Positions 7,836 through 15,202 of a DNA stretch of 18,526 nucleotides are shown here, one piece after another. The notes under the pieces were generated by a model. The model was not told where the DNA came from. It saw only the letters and a program-made list of their open reading frames with translations, and did no database searches. Numbering within the stretch: the first letter of the stretch is position 1; the number at the start of each line of letters is the position of its first letter. Source of the stretch: Enterospora canceri (Eukaryota > Microsporidia > Enterocytozoonidae); assembly GCA_002087915.1 (NCBI GenBank), contig LWDP01000038.1, positions 1-18,526 on the forward strand. The letters are read 5' to 3'. The position numbers and the translations under genes are program-made.

Positions 7836-7914
7836 TTAAGCTTAACTTGCATTTTGTTTACAGTGACCAAAGTGTCAAGTTTTAGATGTTTGTAAACATC
7901 TTAAACCCCCCTAA
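7836..7914. promoter_or_regulatory. 79 bp divergent promoter with forkhead-type sites and an inverted repeat
   Basis: Between the MSH4-like gene (-) and the next gene (+). It contains TTGTTTAC at 7854-7861 (GTAAACAA on the minus strand, facing the MSH4-like gene) and a perfect 8 bp inverted repeat AGATGTTT-GT-AAACATCT at 7884-7901, whose centre makes TGTTTGTAAACA. The core GTAAACA is the forkhead consensus. Six consecutive C (7906-7911) then precede the plus-strand ATG by 3 nt. Binding by a forkhead factor is inference. Confidence 0.5.
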
Positions 7915-8418
7915 ATGCCAGTTGATGAATCAAAAAATTTGGCATTCAATGACCAGGTTGCGAGCATCTCAGTTAATAAGAGAATGGCGTACGAAGATTA
8001 CATCGATATGGATGCGTTAGACTGTCGCATTAGCTACAAAGTACAGGAAATGTTGAATGAGATTGAAAATGAGCTGATTATGGAGAGCACCCATGTGCTC
8101 TACAACGAACACGGCAACAAGAAGACCAGAGCGTATCTGCACGCCTTTAGATCACTGGAAATGAAGACAAACTGCTTTCAGAATGCAGAAGAAGATCTGT
8201 TTGAAATCGATGGAGTAAAGGATGCAATAATTGAGCAGATGATGGAGTTTGAAACCAACGATGCGCTAGTTGTCTCAATCAAGCGAAAGAAAATCAAAGA
8301 CAGGTTCATTGGAATGGACAAAGACTCTGTCTTTATTGAGTCACTCGATGGGAAGACACTTGAATACACGTACAGGCAAATAGATGAAGACGGCATCAAG
8401 TTCGAAAAAGAAATCTAG
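7915..8418 (+). CDS. Acidic soluble protein, function unknown
   Basis: 167 residues, not recognised. Residues 1-35 are probably disordered. About 37-110 are rich in charged residues and predicted helical (VQEMLNEIENELIME, then a second segment ending VKDAIIEQMMEFE). About 112-167 look like alternating beta strands (LVVSIKRKKIKDRFIGM, DSVFIESLDGKTLEYTY), as in a small beta-barrel. There is no signal peptide or membrane helix. CCCCCC with a 3 nt spacer sets the start. It shares a 79 bp divergent promoter with the MSH4-like gene, so it could act in the same process, but that is only a neighbourhood argument. The next gene begins 49 bp downstream. Confidence 0.75.
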   Translation: MPVDESKNLAFNDQVASISVNKRMAYEDYIDMDALDCRISYKVQEMLNEIENELIMESTHVLYNEHGNKKTRAYLHAFRSLEMKTNCFQNAEEDLFEIDGVKDAIIEQMMEFETNDALVVSIKRKKIKDRFIGMDKDSVFIESLDGKTLEYTYRQIDEDGIKFEKEI

Positions 8419-8467
8419 TGACACCAATTGATTTATTAATGGATTTGGCTAACTGTATTTTCCACCC

Positions 8468-10477
8468 ATGTTATTGTTATTGAAAAACAAAGAGCTTATT
8501 CTAATATTCATGGTATCGTACATCGTAAAGACGTACTGCATATCAAGAGGCAATGCACCAATATGGGATGAGTCACACTTTGGGAAGTTCGCATACAAGT
8601 ACCTAGCAGGCCTATTCTACTTTGACGTGCATCCACCACTTGGGAAAATGATTACGGCATTTGCTGGCTGGCTCAGTAACCAGCACGAGGCAAACTACGA
8701 TTACGAAAAATACAGTGAATACCCCGTAAACTACGATTACGCGTTGAACAGATCACTTCACGCGGCAGTTGGCTCGGTTGTGCCTGTGTTTGGCTATTTG
8801 ATTTTAAGACTATTTGGTTTATGCAAATCAAAGAGTCTTATGGGAAGCATGTTGTTCATTTTTGATACAGGAATGACCATGATATGCAAGATAATCGTCC
8901 TAGACTCGCACATGCTTGCATTCACAGCACTTACATCCTATCTCATGTGTAGATACCATTTTAGCACAACATTAGAACAGAGAAACAGACTTCTGCCTGT
9001 GATAGGGCTGTCTCTGGGATGTACGATCTCCATCAAGTGGATTGGATGCCTTACAACCGTCTTTCTTGGCGCATATATCGCATCACAGCTGCTTGTCATT
9101 TTTTACACAAAGAGTCTCAGACTCTTTTTCAAACAGCTTGCTCTCTGCTCCCTGTTTCTGATTGCACTGCCATTTGCCATCTACTTTGGTCTCTTTCTGA
9201 TTCACTTCCGCATCTGCAGTGAAACCACCGCTGATTCTGCTTCATTTTCCAAGGAATTCAATTTCAGGCTCAAAAAGAATCCCTACGAATCAAGTTACAA
9301 ATATGTCACATTTGGTAGACAAATCACAATCAAATTCCCAGGTGGCTACCTACACAGTCATCCACACACGTATCCTGATCACCTGAATGAGACCAATATG
9401 CCAAAAGAAGAATACGCAAAACACCTTCAAGTAACGGTTTACAAGCCCAGGGATGAAAATAACGTCTTCTTTATGCAACAAATTGGAGAGGCACCAGTTG
9501 TCTCTTTCGTGAAATTTGGTGATGAAATAGCACTGTTGCACAATGAGACAAAGGCGTACGTCTCCATTGAAGGCGCCGCTGCTTTCACCACCAAAGATCT
9601 TCGTGTTACGGCCTATAAGGGCAAAGTGACTGAAAACTGCATCTTCGTTGTTGAGAAAGAAGAGGGAACTGGAACTGGAAATATCGAGGCAATGTCACCA
9701 TTCAGACTACGTCACAAGGCAACAGGGAAGTATTTGCGAGATTCACTCGAAGAGCTCCCAAGTTGGGGATATTCTCAAAATGAGGTGGTGGCCTCAGAAT
9801 CCAACCAGAATTCCAACGTGCTGGTTGAAGAGAATCACCACAGTGAACCAGATGGAAATGAGTTGTTGCAGTTCAAAAAGAGAAGTTTCATCTGGGACTT
9901 CCTGGAAATGCAGAAGCAGATGTTTGTGGTGAATCAGGGGCTTACGACCAGTAGGGAACTTGAGCCACATCTGATTGAATCCATGCCACATCAGTGGTTT
10001 GTGCTTACCAAAGGCGTGAGACTGGTGGGATGGGACAACACATACCGCTACTACCTGCTTATGAATCCAGCACTGCTCTATTCCACATCAGTCTCAATCA
10101 TCTACACTTTATTCAAGCACATCATCAGCTTCCTGAAATTCAAACGTGCCCAATTTGAAGGACGGGCCAAGATGACAATGCACCATTATGCAAACAAGGA
10201 GCTCTTTTCGCTCTACTTCCTCATCGGTGGATTTCTATTTCACTATGCACCCTGCTTCCTGGTAGATCGAGTCATGTATCTGCACCACTACTTCCCAGCC
10301 TACTTCTTCCTGATTCTGAATCTGATCATCAACATCAGAAAGTGGCGCCATTTCAACCATTTTGTGCTGCTGATTATTGGCTTCTATATTGCATACTCGC
10401 CATTGTGCTACGGAATAAGCCACACTAATGGACTCGCCAAACTGAAGCTGCTTCCTGGGTGGAATTTCATAGACTGA
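8468..10477 (+). CDS. PMT2: Protein O-mannosyltransferase, PMT2 subfamily
   Basis: An ER membrane enzyme that moves mannose from dolichyl-phosphate-mannose to Ser/Thr of secretory proteins. In microsporidia, O-mannosylation is thought to modify spore wall and polar tube proteins. The 669-residue protein has an N-terminal hydrophobic segment, then IWDESHFGKF (32-41) with the conserved Asp-Glu pair, then DVHPPLGKM (53-61), the catalytic loop signature. The W-D-E form is typical of PMT2 rather than PMT1/PMT4, which have F-D-E-V. Several membrane helices follow, then a lumenal MIR region (about 277-465, starting FGRQITIKFPGGYLHSH), then further helices with the C-terminal signature DRVMYLHHYFPAYF near 597-610. 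CCC directly abuts the ATG. PMT2 proteins act as heterodimers with PMT1 members, so a PMT1 gene should exist elsewhere. Confidence 0.93.
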   Translation: MLLLLKNKELILIFMVSYIVKTYCISRGNAPIWDESHFGKFAYKYLAGLFYFDVHPPLGKMITAFAGWLSNQHEANYDYEKYSEYPVNYDYALNRSLHAAVGSVVPVFGYLILRLFGLCKSKSLMGSMLFIFDTGMTMICKIIVLDSHMLAFTALTSYLMCRYHFSTTLEQRNRLLPVIGLSLGCTISIKWIGCLTTVFLGAYIASQLLVIFYTKSLRLFFKQLALCSLFLIALPFAIYFGLFLIHFRICSETTADSASFSKEFNFRLKKNPYESSYKYVTFGRQITIKFPGGYLHSHPHTYPDHLNETNMPKEEYAKHLQVTVYKPRDENNVFFMQQIGEAPVVSFVKFGDEIALLHNETKAYVSIEGAAAFTTKDLRVTAYKGKVTENCIFVVEKEEGTGTGNIEAMSPFRLRHKATGKYLRDSLEELPSWGYSQNEVVASESNQNSNVLVEENHHSEPDGNELLQFKKRSFIWDFLEMQKQMFVVNQGLTTSRELEPHLIESMPHQWFVLTKGVRLVGWDNTYRYYLLMNPALLYSTSVSIIYTLFKHIISFLKFKRAQFEGRAKMTMHHYANKELFSLYFLIGGFLFHYAPCFLVDRVMYLHHYFPAYFFLILNLIINIRKWRHFNHFVLLIIGFYIAYSPLCYGISHTNGLAKLKLLPGWNFID

Positions 10478-10606
10478 TCTGTAATTCAATAGTGATTAGT
10501 ATGATTTCGTATCTGATATTTGGGGTGAAAATGGAACAAATTTCACGGTGGAAACTGTTCTAGAAAAAGGAGCGAATTCCTTAACAAAATTTATCAGCCC
10601 CCAGTT
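10478..10606 (+). promoter_or_regulatory. Upstream region of the ATP/ADP translocase gene
   Basis: 129 bp. It contains AAATTT at 10587-10592, then CCCCC at 10598-10602, 4 nt before the start codon. A 6 bp inverted repeat GTGAAA/TTTCAC (10525-10530 and 10541-10546) flanks a 10-codon frame (ATG at 10531, stop at 10561-10563) that itself has GGGG 5 nt upstream. AAATTT between 12 and 17 nt upstream of the ATG recurs at RPS23 and RPL41, suggesting a strong promoter shared by highly expressed genes. Confidence 0.5.
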
Positions 10607-12313
10607 ATGATTGAAACAATCAACGAACAGCCACAAACGACCGATAATCCCGCAAATTACGATTTGCCAACAGAGCAGGAGTACGAGGAGGAAATCAACA
10701 AGTTAGAAAAGACATTCATTGGATCCATATTCCCTATCAGCAAAAAGGAGGCACCGAGAGTGCTCATGGCAGCAGCCATGTACTTCTTCGTGAGTCTCGT
10801 CTACTCGTTTCTGCGCCAATTCAAGGACAACGTGATCTACGACATCCTGACACCTGCTGCTGGAAACTACCTGAAGATACTCGTCTTCTTTGTCTCATTC
10901 TTCGTAATCAACACAATTTCAAGCACATTCAACAAACGAGGCATAAACAAGGGTGCAGAAGTGTACATTTTGTTCATGGCCCTGAGCCTGGTGGGATTCT
11001 CAATTCTGGTTTTTGTGAAGGACTTCCTATGCCCAATTGGCTGGGCAGAAGAGGTGCTACTCTCCCAGAAGTACACCATCAGGAAGCTAGGAACATTCAA
11101 GGCCATTCTGCCCCTTTTCAACCACTTTGTGATGGTGCTCTACTACGTGCTATCTGAGGCACTTGGCTCTGCACTGATGAGCTTCGTCTGTATGACGTAC
11201 TTCGGAAGCAACCTGACGCCATTCCAGATGGATCGATACATCCGAATCGTCTACATTGGTGCAAATCTGTCTCTTCTATGCACTGGATTCCTGGTCTCTG
11301 CCATTTCGAAATGGGCTGAGAAAACAATCAGAACCCGATTCAAGTTCGCCTACTACGGGTTTGCATTCGATGGACTCGCCTGTCTCCTCTTCCTGATCTA
11401 CGGAATGAAGAAGCTGCTGGACAAGGAGTTTGCTAAGGAACTGTACCAGGGGGCGTCAAAGAAGGTAACAAAAAAGAAAGGAAAAGCAAAGATATCAATG
11501 GGTGACTCAATCAGAATGGTCTTCCAGTCGCGACTGCTCTTCAACATGGTTGTGATGTCACTTGGATACAACTTTACGACAGCATGTGCCTCCTCAATGG
11601 CCTCCTACGTCTATACGGCATATGCTGAATATTTGATTCAGAATCCATCAGCAAACAATACGCCTGGCTTCGTGCCAACCAAGGCGTACATTGGGATGCA
11701 GTACAAGTCGTTTGAGACGACCTACGTCTCCCTCCTGGTCATCTTCCTGATGCTTACGCCGATGTTCATGGGGCTGTTTAGGAAGTTTGGCGTCTTTTTG
11801 TTTGCACTGGTTACGCTTCTTTGCTGCCTGATTCCAACCATCATCTCCGCTTTCTTCGCAACCATGAACTACCCATTCACCCGATACAACGCGAAGGTGA
11901 TGTTTGGGCTAGGAATGAACGTGTCTGAGCCAAAGTTCCAGATGGAGGCACTCATGGCTGCTCTTGGAAACGTGGCCATCAAAATTGGAAAATACGCCTT
12001 CTATGACGTAGTGAAGGAGGGCGTAAGCGTGCGAATTGATCCAGCAAACAGGGCAGTTTACAAGGGCATCTTCGATGGAGTGGCAGCAAAGGGCGGAAAG
12101 ATGCTGGGCTCCTTCTACATCATTCTGGCACAGCAGATATTCGGAGTGAATGATGCAAGATGGTTCTCGCCACTTACTGTCATAGTCATGTGTCTGATTT
12201 CAGTGCTATGGCTCTTTGCCATTCTGAGTCTGCATCCAAACTACAAGAAGGCATCTCAGACGAAATGCTTCTTGGATGACACCGTTGCAAAGAAGACAAA
12301 AAAGATTCAATAA
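10607..12313 (+). CDS. NTT: ATP/ADP translocase (nucleotide transporter, NTT/TLC family)
   Basis: A multi-pass carrier of the bacterial/plastid TLC family that microsporidia use to import host ATP, in the plasma membrane or in some cases the mitosome. The 568-residue protein has a hydrophilic N-tail of about 48 residues, then a series of helices consistent with the usual 12. Family landmarks are SLVYSFLRQFKDNVIY, the YYVLSEALGSALMSFVCM helix, the basic loop KKVTKKKGKAKISMGDSIRMV, and the late segment KFQMEALMAALGNVAIKIGKYAFYD followed by KGIFDGVAAKGGKMLGS. The gene was acquired by lateral transfer from an intracellular bacterium early in microsporidian evolution, and composition here matches the neighbours. 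Usually several paralogues exist, so this is one copy of a small family. The stop codon lies in AATAAA. CCCCC with a 4 nt spacer precedes the start. Confidence 0.96.
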   Translation: MIETINEQPQTTDNPANYDLPTEQEYEEEINKLEKTFIGSIFPISKKEAPRVLMAAAMYFFVSLVYSFLRQFKDNVIYDILTPAAGNYLKILVFFVSFFVINTISSTFNKRGINKGAEVYILFMALSLVGFSILVFVKDFLCPIGWAEEVLLSQKYTIRKLGTFKAILPLFNHFVMVLYYVLSEALGSALMSFVCMTYFGSNLTPFQMDRYIRIVYIGANLSLLCTGFLVSAISKWAEKTIRTRFKFAYYGFAFDGLACLLFLIYGMKKLLDKEFAKELYQGASKKVTKKKGKAKISMGDSIRMVFQSRLLFNMVVMSLGYNFTTACASSMASYVYTAYAEYLIQNPSANNTPGFVPTKAYIGMQYKSFETTYVSLLVIFLMLTPMFMGLFRKFGVFLFALVTLLCCLIPTIISAFFATMNYPFTRYNAKVMFGLGMNVSEPKFQMEALMAALGNVAIKIGKYAFYDVVKEGVSVRIDPANRAVYKGIFDGVAAKGGKMLGSFYIILAQQIFGVNDARWFSPLTVIVMCLISVLWLFAILSLHPNYKKASQTKCFLDDTVAKKTKKIQ

Positions 12314-12353
12314 ATTACGAATTGAAGTTAAGTTATTTGAAATGGCCCTTAAT

Positions 12354-13034
12354 ATGCATGAAATAGATAAAGAGGAATTAGGTGAAGATGGATTGGATAG
12401 AGAATGGCGGAGACTGCTCAGGAACGAGTTCAACAAGGAGTATTTCATCCGAATTAGGCAGAGACTCCTTGGTACAGAGTATTTGCCAGCAGAGGGGAAT
12501 TTGTATGAATTCACAAAATATACCAGGCCAAATGAGATTCGTGTTGTGATAGTGGGCCAGGATCCGTATCAGAGAAGTGAGGAGGCAACTGGAATGGCAT
12601 TCTCAGCACCAGTGGGGAATAGGCGAATACCAAGCTCATTGAAAACAATTTATAGGGCAATTCAAAGAGACTATCCAAATTATGAGGCACCAAAGTGTGG
12701 TAATCTGAAGAGATGGGCTGAACAAGGAGTGTTGCTGCTGAATGATACGCTGACAGTGGAAGAAGGCTGTCCGGGATCACATATTGGAATTGGATGGTCC
12801 ATTTTTACTGATGAAATTGTTAGAAGAATATGTGATTTGAATGAATGTGTTGTCTTTCTGCTGTGTGGAGTACAGGCAAGAAGCAAGGCAAACATAATAG
12901 ATAAAAGAAAGCACCATGTGATTGAGACAGTTCATCCATCACATTATACGGCAGTCAAATTCATTGAATCACAGAATTTCCTGAAAATCAACGAGTTTCT
13001 TAGGAGGAGAAAACAGGCTGAAATAATTTGGTGA
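12354..13034 (+). CDS. UNG1: Uracil-DNA glycosylase, family 1 (divergent active site)
   Basis: Removes uracil from DNA to start base excision repair. The start is ambiguous. The frame is open from 12276 inside NTT, with ATGs at 12342 and 12354; CCC at 12346-12348 stands 5 nt before 12354, so I chose that (226 residues). Family 1 features: VVIVGQDPYQ with catalytic Asp70; GMAFSAP; WAEQGVLLLNDTLTV with the uracil-reading Asn; KHHV; HPSHYT (194-199) with the catalytic His; and a C-terminal IIW like the bacterial end. Two deviations are clear: the usually invariant His closing GQDPYH is Gln73, and the intercalation loop HPSPLS reads HPSHYT, so the Leu that enters the helix is replaced by Tyr. Both catalytic residues are kept, so activity is likely but kinetics may be altered. 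Confidence 0.92.
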   Translation: MHEIDKEELGEDGLDREWRRLLRNEFNKEYFIRIRQRLLGTEYLPAEGNLYEFTKYTRPNEIRVVIVGQDPYQRSEEATGMAFSAPVGNRRIPSSLKTIYRAIQRDYPNYEAPKCGNLKRWAEQGVLLLNDTLTVEEGCPGSHIGIGWSIFTDEIVRRICDLNECVVFLLCGVQARSKANIIDKRKHHVIETVHPSHYTAVKFIESQNFLKINEFLRRRKQAEIIW

Positions 13035-13048
13035 ATTTTAGGGGCAAA

Positions 13049-13759
13049 ATGCTACTGGATCAGCTTGAAAAATTGAGGAAGAGCAGAAAGACGCATATTC
13101 GCACTGGTAAAGGAAGAATACGCCTCATAAAGGAGGATGACATGGATGCGGAGTCTATTCTTGGTAGAATAGAGCATAAACACAGATTATTTAATTCAAA
13201 GAGTTTGCGATTCGATAGACACGGTCTCAGTGAATCAGAAGAGAAAAAATTCAACAAAAAAATAAGGAAATTCTTGAATGAAATGCACAAAAAGATGGAA
13301 GACGAGGACATAGATTACGTATTGGAGTATTTGGTGCGTATATATAGCATAGATACGTTTAATACTGAAGAGTTACTACTTCTTCTGCTACCATATGAGA
13401 GATATGCTGATCAAATTGGAATTCTTACACATAATCAGAATGTTGAAATCAAAGAATACAACTGGAATCAAATTACAAGATATTTTACACAAAGCAACAG
13501 GCATTTTGATACATTTGTTGCATACTTCGATCACTACAATGAAATCAGCAGTTTCTTGAATAGTTTGCTTCTTAAGATAGCAACCACTATAAAGCACACT
13601 AAAACAGACTATTTGGATGAGTTTCTGACCATCTTTAAGAAACTGCACCAAAACAACCAAAATGATCTAATTTGGGAAATATATGATGAGATGCAAGGAT
13701 ATTTCAACAGTGATGAATTCAAAACCGTGTTAAGTGAGTTGATGAATAAATCACTTTAA
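13049..13759 (+). CDS. UTP10: Short protein resembling UTP10/HEATR1 N-terminal domain
   Basis: 236 residues. The best landmark, at about residues 88-125, is YVLEYLVRIYSIDTFNTEEL followed by LLLLLPYERYADQIGIL. It matches in order the N-terminal signature of the small-subunit processome protein Utp10/HEATR1 (xLEWLIRRFxIHxxN...LPYHxTxxFVxxxxIL). The basic N-terminus with a Leu-rich start also fits. Utp10 is normally over 1,700 residues of HEAT repeats that bind U3 snoRNP and early pre-rRNA, so only the N-terminal domain would remain, with no obvious HEAT array after it. The in-frame ATG at 13028 overlaps UNG; the chosen ATG has GGGG 4 nt upstream (13041-13044). It lies 14 bp from the UNG stop and converges on the IPA1-like gene with an 8 bp gap. 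Family assignment is by motif recall and needs a profile search. Confidence 0.7.
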   Translation: MLLDQLEKLRKSRKTHIRTGKGRIRLIKEDDMDAESILGRIEHKHRLFNSKSLRFDRHGLSESEEKKFNKKIRKFLNEMHKKMEDEDIDYVLEYLVRIYSIDTFNTEELLLLLLPYERYADQIGILTHNQNVEIKEYNWNQITRYFTQSNRHFDTFVAYFDHYNEISSFLNSLLLKIATTIKHTKTDYLDEFLTIFKKLHQNNQNDLIWEIYDEMQGYFNSDEFKTVLSELMNKSL

Positions 13760-13767
13760 AACAGTCA

Positions 13768-14505
13768 CTATTTCTTTATGTTACACTTGATGTACGATAA
13801 TTCATATCCCTGAACTTGAATGTTGATTGAATTGCTGATAATTTGCTGTTTGATCAGATCCATATAGTGCTGGTTTATTTCTGTGATTGTTTCTTCCTTA
13901 TCTGTCTCTCTAAATCCTATTTTTATTGCAACTTGTTCTCCATCACCTTTGATCAAACAGGTGTAGAAATACTTGATTTCGTATCTTTTGTCAGAGAGCC
14001 TGAGAAACAGTCTGTTATAGAACTTGAAATATTCTTCAAAGAAGTTGTAGATGACCACTTCGTCGTCTACGTTCAGAGAAATTTCGTTGAAGAACAGTTT
14101 CGTAGATTCAGAATGGTTTCTGCAACATTCAGGCATGCTTTCTGATGCAGCAATGATATAGAAGTCGCCTATAAAAATTCTATTTTTCACAACGTGCAGC
14201 TTGTGTTCTTTTAGTGCAGCAAATTCGCTTCTGTGACAGGACCAGCAGTCAATCAGCTCCTCCCAGTTATCATGAGGCAGTTTGTTGACTCGATTGTAAT
14301 CAATTGGCTTATTGTGTCTGCATTTGTAGATTACTGTTGTACTTTGATTATTGATGCTGAATCTAGTTTGACTGTGTGCCTTATAGATGGTGTAGGATCC
14401 GTTAACCTCTTTGTTTAATACTTTGAACTCTTTACAGTCTACTATTTCATCATTTGCAGCATGTATGAATAGAATGTGTGTGTTTTCAACACACTCCAAA
14501 AACAT
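13768..14505 (-). CDS. IPA1: HECT_2 family protein, Ipa1/UBE3D-like
   Basis: 245 residues. The motif set KCRHNKP (61-67), LPHDNWEEL (76-84), CWSCHR (87-92) and FIGDFYIIA (111-119) matches the conserved core of the HECT-like family represented by human UBE3D and yeast Ipa1. That core has a CxxC-type start, an LPSxxW box, a WxCH box and an IGD strand. Yeast Ipa1 is needed for mRNA cleavage and polyadenylation; UBE3D is described as a cyclin-B/UbcH10-binding E3 ligase. A second Cys pair (PECCRNH, about 128-134) could complete a metal site. The protein is short for the family (about 350-400). GGG directly abuts the ATG (14506-14508), with AAATTT just upstream at 14511-14516. Its first 64 bp overlap the 3' end of the Sas10-like gene on the same strand. 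Confidence 0.75.
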   Translation of the reverse strand: MFLECVENTHILFIHAANDEIVDCKEFKVLNKEVNGSYTIYKAHSQTRFSINNQSTTVIYKCRHNKPIDYNRVNKLPHDNWEELIDCWSCHRSEFAALKEHKLHVVKNRIFIGDFYIIAASESMPECCRNHSESTKLFFNEISLNVDDEVVIYNFFEEYFKFYNRLFLRLSDKRYEIKYFYTCLIKGDGEQVAIKIGFRETDKEETITEINQHYMDLIKQQIISNSINIQVQGYELSYIKCNIKK

Positions 14506-14906
14506 CCCAAAAATTTATTTGAATTTTTTGATTTCTTCTTAGGCCCACTCATCTCATTAGCAAGTGCCCTTTTCTGATTCTCAAACTTAGCTTTATATTT
14601 CGTTTTAGGTGATGTTCCTCTACTCTTTTTTGTCTTCAGGGTTACGTTTCTCTTGACATCGCATGTTGTGAAGTTCTGCTCCAATTCCATTAGCTTCTTG
14701 TACAAGACAGTGCATTCTTTGAGTCTAAGAAGTACCAAATTCTTTTCAGCTTCTTTTCCTTTTCCCTCGAGATATAGTGAATAATTGAGCAGATAGTGCT
14801 TGAGAATTTCAACCTTTAGACCTTTTGTCTTTAATTCTGCATCTTTTATTGCCTTTTTGATCTCATTAATGTCTTTTAGTTCATCAATTATTTCTGCTTT
14901 CGTCAT
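14442..14906 (-). CDS. Sas10/Utp3/Lcp5-family ribosome biogenesis protein
   Basis: 154 basic residues. Residues about 28-78 (GLKVEILKHYLLNYSLYLEG, then a spaced VLLRLKECTVLYKKLMELEQ) match the Sas10/Utp3/C1D domain: two helices joined by a loop, the second ending in an LE-x motif. The C-terminal part GTSPKTKYKAKFENQKRA (97-114) resembles the conserved basic end of Sas10/Utp3 or Lcp5 (neuroguidin). These proteins act in the small-subunit processome. The protein is very short (yeast members are 350-600 residues). The last 21 residues, which contain a hydrophobic stretch, come from DNA that also encodes the start of the IPA1-like protein, so they are probably not conserved. CCC with a 4 nt spacer (plus-strand GGG 14911-14913) and a TATA-like TTTTATA precede the ATG. 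Confidence 0.7.
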   Translation of the reverse strand: MTKAEIIDELKDINEIKKAIKDAELKTKGLKVEILKHYLLNYSLYLEGKGKEAEKNLVLLRLKECTVLYKKLMELEQNFTTCDVKRNVTLKTKKSRGTSPKTKYKAKFENQKRALANEMSGPKKKSKNSNKFLGCFWSVLKTHTFYSYMLQMMK

Positions 14907-15202
14907 TTTTGGGTATAAAATTCTCTATATTTTATTAGACCACCTTCTTTCAACTTAAATGGTATTCTTTGCTCTACTAATCACATAAAACAAACTAGAT
15001 TTTGCCTATCATTTGTCCACCCCTTTTTAATAGGCACCATCATTGTGGTTTAAACCTCTCACTGATACCACGTGTGGATTCTGTTACAAACAAGTTCAAT
15101 AATTTGAGTATGCACAGAACACTGTGTGTTAAGTCAAATAAAAAATGTATTGATCAATATGCCTTTTTTGGCTCCTTAAATACGTTCAGAAAAACAACCC
15201 CT
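14907..15202. other. Intergenic region with divergent start signals
   Basis: 296 bp between divergent start codons. It holds CCC plus a TATA-like element for the minus-strand Sas10-like gene (14911-14920) and CCCC at 15198-15201 for the plus-strand gene. A CACGTG core in CCACGTGTGG lies near 15068-15077. The plus frame of the downstream gene is open back to an ATG at 15002, but these 67 residues show no domain and no start signal. I see no tRNA B-box, no long hairpin and no supported small gene. Confidence 0.6.

Noticed and set aside
10607..12313. NTT as a recent transfer or contaminating bacterial DNA
   Set aside because: The gene sits in microsporidian synteny with the same composition and start signal as its neighbours; the transfer is ancient and common to the phylum.
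12276..12353. UNG starting inside the NTT coding region
   Set aside because: Family 1 enzymes do not need these residues, and CCC stands before the ATG at 12354.
15002..15202. 67-residue N-terminal extension of the membrane-anchored protein
   Set aside because: No start signal at 15002, no recognisable sequence, and the ATG at 15203 has CCCC and places the hydrophobic helix at the N-terminus.
14907..15202. tRNA or other small RNA gene in the larger gap
   Set aside because: No B-box consensus, no cloverleaf pairing and no U6- or SRP-like string could be found by eye.
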